64,000 bases of DNA from a virus (IMGVR_UViG_3300044630_005137:42227-106226), one strand, 5' to 3'. Shown: positions 23,001-30,060, counted from the stretch's first letter. Numbers and translations: made by a program. The notes: generated by a model not told the origin, from the sequence alone.

Positions 23001-25729
23001 AATGATTCAATGTCTCCACCAGTATTAAACTTAGGCATTCTTGTTGTCTGCATGCTATACGGAGCACCAAACGTTCTGATTCCACGCAGTCTACCAAACT
23101 CGGTCATTACAGCTGCGTTATTTTTTTTCTTATAAAGATCTCTTAATGTAAATTGACCATTTGCATCAACAACTGGTTGATCCATCATTGGGGCTCTTGT
23201 TAAATCAAGGCTTCTTCCACGTCCTGCAGCGTACATACTTACAGCAGCGCCCATGTCTGCTTCTATCTGTGCATTTAAAGCAATAATTCTTGCCTTTGCT
23301 TGATCAACTGTTATTTCTGCACTTCTCATTTGCTGAACTATTAATCCAGACTGTGTAGCTGCACTATCTGCAAATCTTTGAGTTATAGGAAGAATGTCAT
23401 CAAATGTGTCAAGGAGTTCTCTACTGACTGTTCCGCCCATCATAATTGTTTTCTTTAATGCTGCAATTTCTTGCTCTGTTTGCATTCCAAGTGTTGCCAT
23501 TAATGCATGGAACTTGGCTGCTTCTCCTGGAACAATTCCTGTAGATATTCCCTTTACGCTTGTTAGACCTTCAATGTTAGGTAGTCTATCATGCATATAC
23601 ATTTGAGGAGTTCTTGATATTCCTCTATTTACTGGTATTGCTCCTGGTACCCCGCCAAATATTGTTGCTGGCTTATTTGGGTCTCTAGGATTAATATGAG
23701 ACATTGCTCTTGTGTTAGGATCTCCTACATAAGGATCGTTAGGGTCAACAACTCTTCTTCCATGAGCAGGAGCAACAATTGTATTTCCAGCAACAGTAGA
23801 GACTCCTGCGTTTACTGGAACTGCACCCTTCATTGATGCTGCTTGAAGATTTTGATAATCTAAAACAAGTTTTTGAAGTGCATTGTGAAGAACTTGAGCC
23901 GCAGCTGCATCAGAATAAAATGCATTCTCGACTAGCTCTGCTGCTTTTTGTGCGGCAATAATTTCTGGAGTAAGCATCTTCCAGCCATTTGCTTTCATAA
24001 AGAATGCTCTTAGCTGGACAACACCCTTAGTTATATATCCAAAGAAGTTTGCGAGTAAACCAGTTAACATAATAAGTGGTCCAACTAATGCTGTAAATCC
24101 AGCAAGGAAGGTCAATCCTTTTTTAATTGGGTCTGGCAATTTAGTAAAGAAATCTAAGATTTTTGTTGCTGCGCTTATAAGCTTAGTTGCAACTCCAAGA
24201 AATTCCTGTCCTACATCTGCAAGCTCTGCTTTTAGTCCTTCTATGGCTCTCTTGTATTTACCAGATGCAGACTCTGTAACCATTTTTAATTCTCGGCTTG
24301 CTATATCTGCTAAATCTCCAGTACTTGCTTTCATCAATTCTAAAACTTGAAGCGTCTGGCTACCCTGTTTACCTAGATTATTAAGCAATGCGCTCATTCT
24401 TGCAAACTGGAACTTTCCAAACATTTGCTCCATTGCTCTTGCTTTACTTAGTGGGTCAAGGGAGTCTAAAGCTTTTTGCAGATCCATCAATAAACCAGTA
24501 GTGTCTCCAGTATTTTTTGCAACCATGCCCATAACATCTATGCCAAAATCTGACATCATCCCTACGGTTTGTTTTGTTGGGTTAATAAGAGATGCTAAAC
24601 CAGACTTCAAAGCGTTGGCACCTTCTGAAGCGCTAACACCACCTTCACGCATTGCAGTTAGATATAGGGCTAAGTCTTTAACATCTCCACCTAGCTGCTG
24701 AATCACTGGACCAGCTTTTGGAATTGCTTCTACTAGGTCATTAAGAGTTGTTGATGTCTGGTTTTCAACTGCGTTTAGAAAGTTAATAGATTCTGTTAGC
24801 TCTTGAGTATTTTGCTTAAAAGCTGTTTGAATTGATAATGTTGCTTTCATTGCATCTTGTCTATCAACTTCACCCAGAATAGCAAGTCTTGTTGTTTCTG
24901 CAATTGATCCTAGAAGTTCGTTTCCAGTTTGTCCTGTTGCTGCAATATCAGCACCTAATGCAATAGTATCCTTAAATGATGCACCCATTGTTTTAGATAA
25001 TGTTTTTGCAGTCTCAACAACTTCTTCTCTAATTGCTTTTAAATCTGAAGCAGATGTAGCTGCAAGACCACCGTAAACTTTTGTTAATCTTACAAGCTCT
25101 TGGTCTGCTTCTTTAAATGCTTTACCAGCTGCTGCTCCAAACATTGTGATTGGCACAGTAAGTCCTACAGTAAGCTGTCTACCAGCCCACTGAGTATTCT
25201 TACCCCAGTTAATTAAAGATCCTGCTCCCTCAGACAATGCACGATTCATAATCTGCATTTCCATTCGAGCTAGTTTTCCACTATTTGCTACAGCATCTAA
25301 TCCTCTAGGAATCATTACGTTATACTGCATTAACCCCTGAGCATTTCTACCTAGTGGTTGCAGTACTGAATTTTGAAGCATTACCTGTTCTTTGGCAAGC
25401 TCCCTGATCATACCCTTTTGAGTAGTAGTATGCTCTCTAAATGTAGAAAAATAATTTTTAAGCTTTAATCTACCAGCATCTAAGTTCTTACCGAACTTGT
25501 CTACATCAGAATTAAGGTTTACAAAGTGACTGGAGAACTGTCCGCTTCCAGTTAATGTATCTCTAAATAAATTGTTTGCTAATTTTGTTGAAGAAGAAAT
25601 TGCTTTGTTTGATGCAAGAAGCTCTCTTTGTAATTGTTGGAGACTAGAACTAGCCCTGTGTACTTCAGACACAAGGCTAGACAAGTCGGCTTTGGCGACT
25701 ATACTGGTTACAATTTGTTCGTCAGCCAC
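14057..25729 (-). CDS. Giant tape measure protein with CHAP, LysM, kinase-like and ART-like regions, 3,890 aa
   Basis: The tape measure spans the tail tube, sets its length and enters the host envelope. Residues about 230-390 carry the typical phage tape-measure core (LSKTMGASFKDTIALGADIA, VENQTSTTLNDLVEAIPKAG). Membrane-like stretches occur near 535-563 and about 2000-2050. Residues about 1435-1670 resemble a HipA/PI-kinase fold, with a Lys near 1455 and an N-x-D-x4-N motif (NKDLSPSN) near 1535. A long charged coiled coil spans about 2430-2550. Residues about 2856-3113 form a CHAP/NlpC-like peptidase, with Cys2915 in AWCGTFVQWAAH and His3061 in IRHAAIATEV. LysM (peptidoglycan binding) follows at 3140-3183. 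Residues about 3500-3730 contain a block resembling ADP-ribosyltransferase folds (MYKATEAHSKLGGYWSLSS). The start overlaps the chaperone stop at 25,729. Confidence 0.9.
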   Translation of the reverse strand: MADEQIVTSIVAKADLSSLVSEVHRASSSLQQLQRELLASNKAISSSTKLANNLFRDTLTGSGQFSSHFVNLNSDVDKFGKNLDAGRLKLKNYFSTFREHTTTQKGMIRELAKEQVMLQNSVLQPLGRNAQGLMQYNVMIPRGLDAVANSGKLARMEMQIMNRALSEGAGSLINWGKNTQWAGRQLTVGLTVPITMFGAAAGKAFKEADQELVRLTKVYGGLAATSASDLKAIREEVVETAKTLSKTMGASFKDTIALGADIAATGQTGNELLGSIAETTRLAILGEVDRQDAMKATLSIQTAFKQNTQELTESINFLNAVENQTSTTLNDLVEAIPKAGPVIQQLGGDVKDLALYLTAMREGGVSASEGANALKSGLASLINPTKQTVGMMSDFGIDVMGMVAKNTGDTTGLLMDLQKALDSLDPLSKARAMEQMFGKFQFARMSALLNNLGKQGSQTLQVLELMKASTGDLADIASRELKMVTESASGKYKRAIEGLKAELADVGQEFLGVATKLISAATKILDFFTKLPDPIKKGLTFLAGFTALVGPLIMLTGLLANFFGYITKGVVQLRAFFMKANGWKMLTPEIIAAQKAAELVENAFYSDAAAAQVLHNALQKLVLDYQNLQAASMKGAVPVNAGVSTVAGNTIVAPAHGRRVVDPNDPYVGDPNTRAMSHINPRDPNKPATIFGGVPGAIPVNRGISRTPQMYMHDRLPNIEGLTSVKGISTGIVPGEAAKFHALMATLGMQTEQEIAALKKTIMMGGTVSRELLDTFDDILPITQRFADSAATQSGLIVQQMRSAEITVDQAKARIIALNAQIEADMGAAVSMYAAGRGRSLDLTRAPMMDQPVVDANGQFTLRDLYKKKNNAAVMTEFGRLRGIRTFGAPYSMQTTRMPKFNTGGDIESFGPGKTMVSGPSSINYDDRLGSVPVGGYVLNQSASMDPANAPLVAMASATYENGGEITAALTPREVVFGPKIQRMPELYAAVDAANSGYNFGGQIMNGVTGYGKKTGKTPQVENKAYYKRRLREYLRFINNPRYADDIRVRMIMLDAAELAGKAKMPIDKAINIATSNFDKAIGKSGGSIEKFIDIRIKQVQGLEGAKDANGNLKFPGLKLNDPTNTRSTGGSTALNYELNNVRSAMLKNRKFKDVFDLIEGVTPTDLKNSKGMPYIEGLHARGHITRHGNVGYATSGHMGVAAVIPNGINSIMARLQDIGISPDILHLSGEDARKNFQIALKSVGMHKMTTVDDIATALEENNLFKTKEQIASGSVVRATPKQRNDLQMFLEAVMERKRWMLIPRGRPPIMTPVLAKLNMGGMIPGGSVSPGRFSYGVVPPLSARLESIRLAQQAQYAKKREADMIKYPWIKEAVAGRDRGTSISPLLKLLPPGKQLDILEQSREMSRATATGSFKDLPPVKYGHMVSPSSGMSYPIPGVSGLYRDSEGRLKFFKGVPNEISAKAEVYGTRMAREVFGLDAPEQTIKTISNPLDPSGKSKLLGVESPFDKRFTTGGTVFTEDEMIRQTIASLVMNNKDLSPSNVYGNVLADVGAAGVFPKASRNTAHAESLPSMIDQAMINLLGVKGGARKDFAVNTAPIAAGMTSKQYNRKIKAAMKKMHPKLIKFVATLPREDRAPYIKLLQRFENGMDDATDFGPLHAVHVAAKRNSGGPIGGGPVRSGRYAYGAKNKKGSQRSGNPAKRAEDDRLRAARTASYNPPSGSGYTSSGNPQMQVIRVPYVGGSGVAGNAFGSVATGQSQQIIDTLKLSQIGQLPAGVTRAFDSLTKSIKVGTVGLRYGIATSATHINSAYRDFAKSQVASARLNASFLSNWVKTNTRDIKDGILRHQARSYSAAYPGANYLMGPGQIMPISMSGPGMVGDWKETGQDGTKSRKVGTLGYRKREYMDADGYIHDKKSAQAAGLDTKIRGGMGMGAQMGIGMAGNMGGMYMMQQEKVNMLGMEMSGMNAGLGIMAASTIIPMVPWLTVGNKIKTTTSATMAAIKAAKGFKDAISKLGAQLGKYIKILKGVGVVISVLLIGFDVWKKYNNAQQDAAMSLGITKDGAEQAGISYFNLNNYLTEYIEKQKLANAAAQGGRSSSIGMPGIPQSVEDMKKAKEEGAALKDLIESINRTSSTGELQTLINNQKAQFIAGGLSVEQANRMIYGAIANSEKATKSYELLANSGFGAITDKATAAEFAVKNLLETLKPEPKTGWSKGSFEYNLAKQPMWFTKQWKEENNLFERGVDLTFIGLIDRYANAFADTNAYKKGVISGLESVISTFDSSTKALIGTKNATGEVIDEYEAYQISLANLEKDVPNFNAAIGEETFKVIQDMSPELAKITNKFDSIKSILAKIKLSTSGIGLDLKYLDGELAIKLAGFTAAVGEGIDGLTKAAGDGSTYGSVGKILNKLQKSIAATSAASQKAAAATQKNIQEELKLIAKKISLIEDEKNKKLESLRATQDASNYALELQKLQIEYADAISRGDQAGAARARIEIDQLTSNRQFDLTQKAIEDEAARLKAIEQKKIDAKQAKADAAAQKFEGAQDGAASATKIADLIKGFKDTYDEITTLRITNNLLPDSKAKRDSEVQLLGRLDNLLKQIGVAGTGNSQTAKDIRSAFAEYFNKDGTVKKVYVESKPAGLPDAGTAGIVPRVSVNKDTLSIFDRDVAAVTKFADQITGGKGYSIKKMTEEIVAAIRGGGTYKDPINAGTAKDAVGKKYIDWNTPLFNDRSAVKYFAAKKGYKPGQQFTLEEANGVKKQFLVLNDGSIQYQRDISPTYASGGKVRGPGTATSDSIPAMLSHGEYVIKASSVAKYGVKAMDDINAGRFANGGQVQKFSTGGQALLKEIGKDPTLKDVKSPLGTAKRFIDTAISQLGTEEEVMGKTYGAEGNNITKYSRWLNSIKDLGAKAFAWCGTFVQWAAHMSGVKIPDTFYTADGAKSFAGLGQLVDVATTIPTKIDDRSASDDVGESPRASDFNVGVNYDTGKYYGNPKDIERYEKAADEYYKKYHAYQAKREKSKQDKAKAGWARILKNPPKPGDIMYLNWAQQSSDSDTNRIRHAAIATEVKREKSYSGVEQFSISTVDGNIRDRVSQSGYYLTKESVGDNALVAYARPNFMPSPLTAIEDAISAAVNQRTTHVVEKDQTLSQIAKSLNIDSKVLAELNPDYLLGNTVYKGSRINIPKKFAGGGMVQAFGEGGGPGIPSWPKKRKKFKSPGMGIDKYTPPLIGSGASAWSGGLLGGGGGFTVGMHDGGYVHPHPHDALTNTLIQAPRKGTTAYAKYAYEMARNYGGAAKTAAKLTKPIKVSDGPAYSWLGSDGTIGYSRHDKYKYVDAGMGSASEVASQILNDLSKTAMRAKIIEMNAKRFHKGGPVGHKHKYGEPTSKKQNWLQRYVSGLTESQDEAQAILSRSPLTSWMASDPLGAVAALRKATGQSREGDNLSASLLPFNFMGFGLGARVGMGATGVANSARLANATTGAGGPAVSSMKSSKASKTIIRNLQKKAMEYAEARGASIPEMVLSGDRALTDAPTTFFSPPGTDLSRAYNYYWGEAWEILNKNGDPAIKDVSKEYFMTMLGLMGKGQISRAETAETVTTEFSKAANKAYAAAHGLDPNQPLAMYKATEAHSKLGGYWSLSSKMAAHYASDAHLNLTGDKAGNWMGGSNAGLYKIDVLPEQVPTPLSIGGMYDEFTSTLPPELVELLGGGQRIAVGGKKFTVRGDKRGTPGPQRANTADEFYSVVRGAALPQGIYPHDLSRLMKTDLHSRNLPFMDAINNTFKKLLEFGSIRPKFANGGMVNSLSNLGVPMFENGINMVPANMLAMLHKNEAVIPANMNPFNPNASAAVSGSVYNISVELNGTNVTAQDVATQIHKEMRLKEMAAGVNRRVGNG

Positions 25730-26396
25730 TAATTACTCCTAGAATATCCTAACCCTGCTCCAATTCCAAATCCAGCTTGCGCCGCTAAGGGCCCTTGTAA
25801 ACCAACAACATCATCTGGTGATGCATTTATTCCAAGTGCTCTTCTTTGGATATCTTCAAAGGTAGAACCTTTTTTTTCTTCTTCTACATCATCATCTAAT
25901 TGTATCCCTTTTAGTGATGCTGCAAACTTTCTTTGGTTGTGCTCTCTTTCATTTATCGCTGTAATTGTTTGAATCAATTCTGGCAGTGATAAAGTTTCTT
26001 CTAGTTCTTCGTAATTCTTCCAGTGACCCAGAAGAAAAACTTGACCCTCTAAAGCGGCTAAATCTAGTTCTGGCCAGCCAGTACCGCTGCCGCTATCAGG
26101 TTTGGGTCGTCCATCTTAATTCCTCCGCAAACTTCAAGGATGCGGTTAATTGTTGGAACATCTAATGCTTCTTCAAGCTTCTCTATGTCTTTAACAAGAT
26201 CAGGTAGTTGAACTTCCAATGCTACTCCGCATGCTTCAACTAAAATTCCAAGTGTTGCAGCTTCGTCTTCTGCGTCTTGTACTTTCTTAATTACTTCCAT
26301 AAACTTTCTTAGTTGTTTGATTGAGAGAGGCTTAAGCTTTACATTAGCTCCGCTTTGTAGCTGAATCTCTTCTACATCATATACTGTTGTTGCCAT
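25729..26396 (-). CDS. Tail assembly chaperone, long frameshifted product (gpGT-like), about 222 aa
   Basis: Ribosomes that slip -1 at CCCAAAC (26,106-26,100) leave the 110-aa frame after residue 98. They continue through a frame that stays open to 25,729, giving about 222 aa. The added part reads KPDSGSGTGWPELDLAALEG, then a Trp/Glu-rich helix and QTITAINEREHNQRKFAASL, ending in the 82-aa segment up to LGYSRSN. Two-form chaperones made by frameshifting and encoded just before the tape measure are a conserved feature of long-tailed phages. They coat the tape measure during tail assembly. The downstream part has only a weak TTG (25,977) as a possible independent start, which supports expression by frameshifting. 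Confidence 0.85.
26064..26396 (-). CDS. Tail assembly chaperone, short product (gpG-like), 110 aa
   Basis: The start ATG at 26,396 has a strong ribosome site (TTAAGGAGGATAAA) and its own promoter. The product begins MATTVYDVEEIQLQSGANVK, has a basic-hydrophobic helix (LKPLSIKQLRKFMEVIKKVQ) and ends AAAVLAGQN. Its size, acidic-helical character and position between the major tail protein and the tape measure identify it as the gpG analogue. The slippery heptamer lies 12 codons before the stop. Confidence 0.85.
   Translation of the reverse strand: MATTVYDVEEIQLQSGANVKLKPLSIKQLRKFMEVIKKVQDAEDEAATLGILVEACGVALEVQLPDLVKDIEKLEEALDVPTINRILEVCGGIKMDDPNLIAAAVLAGQN
26100..26106 (-). promoter_or_regulatory. 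-1 programmed ribosomal frameshift site CCCAAAC
   Basis: In the zero frame the codons read GAC-CCA-AAC, so the heptamer fits X-XXY-YYZ (C CCA AAC) exactly. After a -1 slip the frame reads CCC-AAA-CCT and remains open for 123 further codons. It lies in the tail-chaperone pair, where such shifts are expected. Confidence 0.85.
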
Positions 26397-26424
26397 TTTA
26401 TCCTCCTTAAGGATTGTCTAAATT

Positions 26425-26453
26425 ATTATAGCATAACCATTATACGGATACAA
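26425..26453 (-). promoter_or_regulatory. Promoter TTGTAT-17-TATAAT for tail chaperone/tape measure operon
   Basis: On the minus strand TTGTAT (26,448-26,453) is separated by 17 bp from TATAAT (26,425-26,430). It lies between the terminator after the major tail gene and the chaperone ribosome site. The leader would be about 20 nt. Confidence 0.65.
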
Positions 26454-26457
26454 CAGC

Positions 26458-26485
26458 AAAGCCCCCAATTTCTTGGGGGCTTTGA
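26458..26485 (-). terminator. Hairpin terminator after the major tail protein gene
   Basis: AAAGCCCCCAA...TTGGGGGCTTT forms a stem of about 11 bp with a short A-rich loop, about 20 bases after the stop at 26,504. It insulates the highly expressed major tail gene from the chaperone promoter. Confidence 0.75.
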
Positions 26486-26503
26486 TATTAATTATTAATA
26501 TAA

Positions 26504-27265
26504 TTAAATTGCTAGAACGCGGTCAATAATCTTACCGTACTCTGAACCAATATGGTCTGAATTACCAGATGGTAGAAGACGGAATGTTACTGGGAATGTT
26601 GTTGCTGCTGTACGAGCCAAAGAGAACTGTGACTGTTCTACAGACAAAACACGACGTGCATAGTATACACGCTCAGTTGATACTGCTTCTGATGTTGGAG
26701 CCTGTCCAATTGCAATTAGCTGACGCTCTGTTGGAGCTGCACCTAGTGCACCTGCTTCCAAACCTAGTGTGTCAACTGCTGTTAGATCAGAGCCTGTTGA
26801 TGTAAGTGTTGATCCCTTTTGACCAAATACTGCAAGAACGTTCTCTAGAGTACCTTCTGCCATTTCTGTTGAGATCTGAACCATCATTGCAGACTTAAAC
26901 AGCTTAGCTGTATCTAGCAACTGATCAACAGTTACTGAGTCAAATGTTGGCTGGTAGCTGATCTGAAGACCATTATTTGTGTAACCTACGTTGCGGTAAG
27001 CTCCACCAATTGCTGGTGTTGATTCTGTAGGTGTTGCTGTTTGAGTAGCACCTGTTGTTGTTAAAACTTTGTTTAGTGTTGTAGTATAAGACTCTCCTTG
27101 TAAGAATGCTGGTACAAAACGATTCTTTGATGCAACGAAAGCGTTTGCGACGCCTGCATCCATGCTTGAATCATAACCTCCTACTGTTGAATCTTCTACT
27201 GACAAAAATAGTGGTGATGCGCCAACAAGAATATTCTTAGCGTCACCTGTATTTTGATATGCCAT
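26504..27265 (-). CDS. Major tail protein (tail tube), 253 aa
   Basis: The ATG at 27,265 follows AGGAGGAAATACAATT. An upstream in-frame ATG (27,289) lies before that ribosome site and is rejected. The product (MAYQNTGDAKNILVGASPLF) is beta-rich with many Thr/Ala/Gly. It has the pattern of siphovirus tube proteins, including a long loop (NKVLTTTGATQTATPTESTP) and ARRVLSVEQSQFSLARTAAT near the C-terminus. It stands alone between a promoter and a terminator, and lies between the tail terminator and chaperones, exactly as in siphoviruses. Confidence 0.8.
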   Translation of the reverse strand: MAYQNTGDAKNILVGASPLFLSVEDSTVGGYDSSMDAGVANAFVASKNRFVPAFLQGESYTTTLNKVLTTTGATQTATPTESTPAIGGAYRNVGYTNNGLQISYQPTFDSVTVDQLLDTAKLFKSAMMVQISTEMAEGTLENVLAVFGQKGSTLTSTGSDLTAVDTLGLEAGALGAAPTERQLIAIGQAPTSEAVSTERVYYARRVLSVEQSQFSLARTAATTFPVTFRLLPSGNSDHIGSEYGKIIDRVLAI

Positions 27266-27338
27266 AATTGTATTTCCTCCTGATTTCATATGAAATTGAT
27301 ATATCTATTTGGCTGGCTAGGCCCTTTCCTCTGTTCTA

Positions 27339-27367
27339 ATTTTACTCTACTACATTATAAAAGGCAA
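27339..27367 (-). promoter_or_regulatory. Promoter TTGCCT-17-TAAAAT for the major tail gene
   Basis: On the minus strand TTGCCT (27,362-27,367) and TAAAAT (27,339-27,344) are 17 bp apart, upstream of the major tail gene. The -35 hexamer is identical to that of the prohead protease promoter and lies inside the preceding terminator stem. Confidence 0.55.
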
Positions 27368-27386
27368 ATCAGGAAAATCTGCCTTT
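27360..27386 (-). terminator. Hairpin with U tract at end of the tail-terminator gene
   Basis: AAAGGCA...TGCCTTT forms a 7-bp stem that overlaps the last codons of the gene ending at 27,369. In leftward RNA it is followed by TTTTATAATG. It is a plausible short intrinsic terminator. Confidence 0.45.
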
Positions 27387-27878
27387 ACCATCTGTTATTC
27401 TAGAGTATTTTACCTCTAATATTACATCTGCTCCATAGAATCCTTGTATCTCTTCTGATGGGGCTGTAGATGATATGTCTGCTATATGGATGCTATGAAA
27501 CTTAAATTTATTAGATAGCCCCGCCCATTTATTAACATCCCTTGCAGACTCATCCATTCTTCTAAACTCATCAGTTAGGAAGTTTCTTATTTCAACAATA
27601 TCAAGCAGATCTGGTGAATATAGGGTCAATAGGATTTGTTCGCAACATATCATCCAGTTATTCTCATAAGACGTTCCTATCTTATCATAGACTATGTGCT
27701 TCTTCCCGCTCAAAAATTGATTCATTTCTGGCTGTTGCTGTACTGGAACAATTGGAACAAGGGTTTCATTAAGGTTGTCGGAGTAGTAGTCATCTGCATC
27801 AAATATGCTGACGGCTGTAAGTCTACTCCATAAGAATTTTCTTATTTCAAACATAGCATCTAATTTGTAATTAGCCAT
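27369..27878 (-). CDS. Tail terminator / tail completion protein, 169 aa
   Basis: The start overlaps the preceding gene by eight bases. The protein (MANYKLDAMFEIRKFLWSRL) has an alpha/beta pattern with KHIVYDKIGTSYENNWMICC and ends in a beta strand with DGKGRFS. It is the last gene of the head-tail connector series before the major tail protein. In siphoviruses this position is held by the tail terminator that caps the tube and binds the head completion protein. The assignment is by synteny and size. Confidence 0.6.
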   Translation of the reverse strand: MANYKLDAMFEIRKFLWSRLTAVSIFDADDYYSDNLNETLVPIVPVQQQPEMNQFLSGKKHIVYDKIGTSYENNWMICCEQILLTLYSPDLLDIVEIRNFLTDEFRRMDESARDVNKWAGLSNKFKFHSIHIADISSTAPSEEIQGFYGADVILEVKYSRITDGKGRFS

Positions 27879-28662
27879 TTGCTAACCTCGCAAATGCTGC
27901 TGATGTTGCGGCGTCGGCTTCATTTGCTAACTGATTTGCAGAGAAGCTGTACTTAACCGTCTTAACTTGTGCTGGAACTCCTAGAGCTCTAGATAATGAT
28001 GAATTAAAAAGTCTTTGGAATCCCGATTTTTTTATAGACATATTAACTAGCTGACCAGTAAAGAAATATCTGTAAGCAGAAAAGAAAGAATTTTTAACTC
28101 CTGCCCCGCCTGGCTTTCTGACAGTAACAGATTCTCCCTTTGGCATAAAAACTGTATATCCATCTACATCAAACACTAGTCTTTCTGAGAACCTAGGTGC
28201 AATAACTACAGTCTTTCCATCTTCCATAACGGAGGCTTTTTTTACAAATACGTGTTTGTTATTAGAATTTTCAGATGGTACAAATGACTTAGAATCAATT
28301 AGTTCATAGTTAACCTTTAAAGATAGGCCATCGGCTGGAAGCTTTTTTAGTTTAAATAGTCTAGCTTCATCTTCTCCAATTCTACCCCATTCATAAACAT
28401 GATGAAAAGACTTTGGAGATGTTCTTGATTTTGCATCTACATAATCTCCAAAATCAACTTGAAGCTGATCAAATATTACATTTCTAAATGCAGATTGAAA
28501 TTGTGCATTTGATGCTAATTTTGCCATGACATTTGTTTTGTAAAACAGTGCAGCAGATATCTGTGCAACTGTACTGTCTTTTATTGCACCACTGGCTGGC
28601 CTATTAGACATTAAGTTAACTAATCCGCTTGCTGCTCTAATTGCTAAAATTTCAGATGCCAA
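27871..28662 (-). CDS. Neck / minor capsid-type connector protein, 263 aa, probable TTG start
   Basis: A TTG at 28,662, which overlaps the preceding stop closely and has GGAG 12 bases upstream, gives (M)ASEILAIRAASGLVNLMSN. An ATG at 28,704 would lie 53 bases inside the upstream gene and is less likely. The product is Lys-rich, with helices at the N-terminus and a beta middle (VEDGKTVVIAPRFSERLVFD). It lies between the head closure and tail terminator genes, so it probably belongs to the head-tail interface (HK97 gp10-like position). No specific motif proves this. Confidence 0.55.
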   Translation of the reverse strand: MASEILAIRAASGLVNLMSNRPASGAIKDSTVAQISAALFYKTNVMAKLASNAQFQSAFRNVIFDQLQVDFGDYVDAKSRTSPKSFHHVYEWGRIGEDEARLFKLKKLPADGLSLKVNYELIDSKSFVPSENSNNKHVFVKKASVMEDGKTVVIAPRFSERLVFDVDGYTVFMPKGESVTVRKPGGAGVKNSFFSAYRYFFTGQLVNMSIKKSGFQRLFNSSLSRALGVPAQVKTVKYSFSANQLANEADAATSAAFARLANG

Positions 28663-29077
28663 TTTGCTGATTCTCCGCTCTTTGTAGTGATGAGTTATAT
28701 CCAACTACATTTCCAAATGGTTCTGCTATTGGAGTTGTTCCTACAACATCAAAGACTGTGTCTGTATCATTTGGGTAATTTAGCTCATACCAAATCGGTT
28801 TGCCATTTACATCAACAATATTCTTAACTTTATCTCTAGCAGTTAGTCTTTCAGATGTTCTAACTTCTATATACTGGTTGTTTGAATATTTATTTGAAAA
28901 CTTTTGGCTATCATTTGACCTATTTCGGCTTTCTGTAATTACTCCTCTAGCGTAGCAATCTATTGTTTTAATATAAGAAAACTCTCTAATCATTGCACCA
29001 GTGTTTGGGTCTTGCCGTTCAGATTGACGATAGACATCCATTTTCATGGTCATTAAACCATCAACTATTTCAAACAT
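28652..29077 (-). CDS. Head closure / head-tail adaptor protein, 141 aa
   Basis: The start ATG at 29,077 overlaps the previous stop. The beta-rich product has KMDVYRQSERQDPNTGAMIR and YIKTIDCYARGV, then RLTARDKVKNIVDVNGKPIW, resembling SPP1 gp16-like stoppers with a small beta barrel. Gene order (connector, then this, then neck and tail terminator) supports a head-closure role. Confidence 0.6.
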   Translation of the reverse strand: MFEIVDGLMTMKMDVYRQSERQDPNTGAMIREFSYIKTIDCYARGVITESRNRSNDSQKFSNKYSNNQYIEVRTSERLTARDKVKNIVDVNGKPIWYELNYPNDTDTVFDVVGTTPIAEPFGNVVGYNSSLQRAENQQIGI

Positions 29078-30060
29078 TACACCAATACCATTTGTGTTAT
29101 AACATAATCTGCTAGAAGTTTATCTGCGTAAGAAGATCCAGTTCCACCAAAGGCCTCTGAAGAATATTCAAAATCCCAGTCTGTTGTAGATATCTTTTTA
29201 ACATATCTTTCTCTCCATATACGATCTTTTGCAAAATACATCTTCATTAGTTCAACTGCTGCATCTCTAATTTCATTTGGAATATAATCCCAACCAAATC
29301 TAGCATAAACCTTATAAGACTTTGATCTTCTAAAAATATTTGGAGATGAATCATTAATAGAGGGAGGAACCATTCCATTTGCAATATATACATCATCATT
29401 GATGCCAGCAAAATGATTGGCTCTTATTCCAAATCCACTTACTGTATTTTCAACAGTTATGCCTAAGTTATTAATACCATTGATATTGTCTATAAGCAAT
29501 TCATCATTGGCATATAGAGTATGTAGCCTATTTATTTTTTTAGGCATTGAAAGTGTATCTGAATCACTTCCTATTGTAAAGAAGCTATCATCATGCAAAT
29601 AAAACTTTTGTCCTGTGTGCCCTTCAATTATATTTCTAGCATATCTTTCAGCTAGCTTTAATTCCTGGAATGTTTTATGATTTGGATCATTTGCATCTGA
29701 ACCAAGACCCATCTCTTGAGCTGCCTCTTGAATATCAACGTATGGAGTAACAATATCTAGGTAGGTTGTAGTTGAGTATGCAACTGAGTTGAACTGCCAA
29801 TCCCATACTAACTTAAACTTTCTATTTCTTGTTGCATTCTGGACTGGCAGATAAACACTAAACGATCCTTGATCAACTTCGCTTGCTTCTGCTGTTACAG
29901 TTGCAATAATTGATGAAGGATTAATCTGTGGAGAAACAAGCGGATCGCCAGTTATGTCATAAAATTTTACAACTACTGATGATGTTGGCGTTATAGCTTC
30001 ACCTTTTACGTAAAGTTTTGTTGTTGCTGCCGTGCTTGTGTTTATGTATATCTCTGCCAT
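29077..30060 (-). CDS. Head-tail connector with N-terminal Ig-like domain, 327 aa
   Basis: Residues about 1-100 are an Ig-like beta domain (KLYVKGEAITPTSSVVVKFY, KFKLVWDWQFNSVAYST). Residues 105-160 are helical (PYVDIQEAAQEMGLG...ELKLAERYARNIIEGHTGQK), resembling gp6-type connector helices. The C-terminal part (IRDAAVELMKMYFAKDRIWR) is again helical. An N-terminal Ig-like extension on a connector is unusual and may decorate the neck. It follows the capsid and SAP-type gene and precedes the head-closure gene. Confidence 0.6.
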   Translation of the reverse strand: MAEIYINTSTAATTKLYVKGEAITPTSSVVVKFYDITGDPLVSPQINPSSIIATVTAEASEVDQGSFSVYLPVQNATRNRKFKLVWDWQFNSVAYSTTTYLDIVTPYVDIQEAAQEMGLGSDANDPNHKTFQELKLAERYARNIIEGHTGQKFYLHDDSFFTIGSDSDTLSMPKKINRLHTLYANDELLIDNINGINNLGITVENTVSGFGIRANHFAGINDDVYIANGMVPPSINDSSPNIFRRSKSYKVYARFGWDYIPNEIRDAAVELMKMYFAKDRIWRERYVKKISTTDWDFEYSSEAFGGTGSSYADKLLADYVITQMVLV

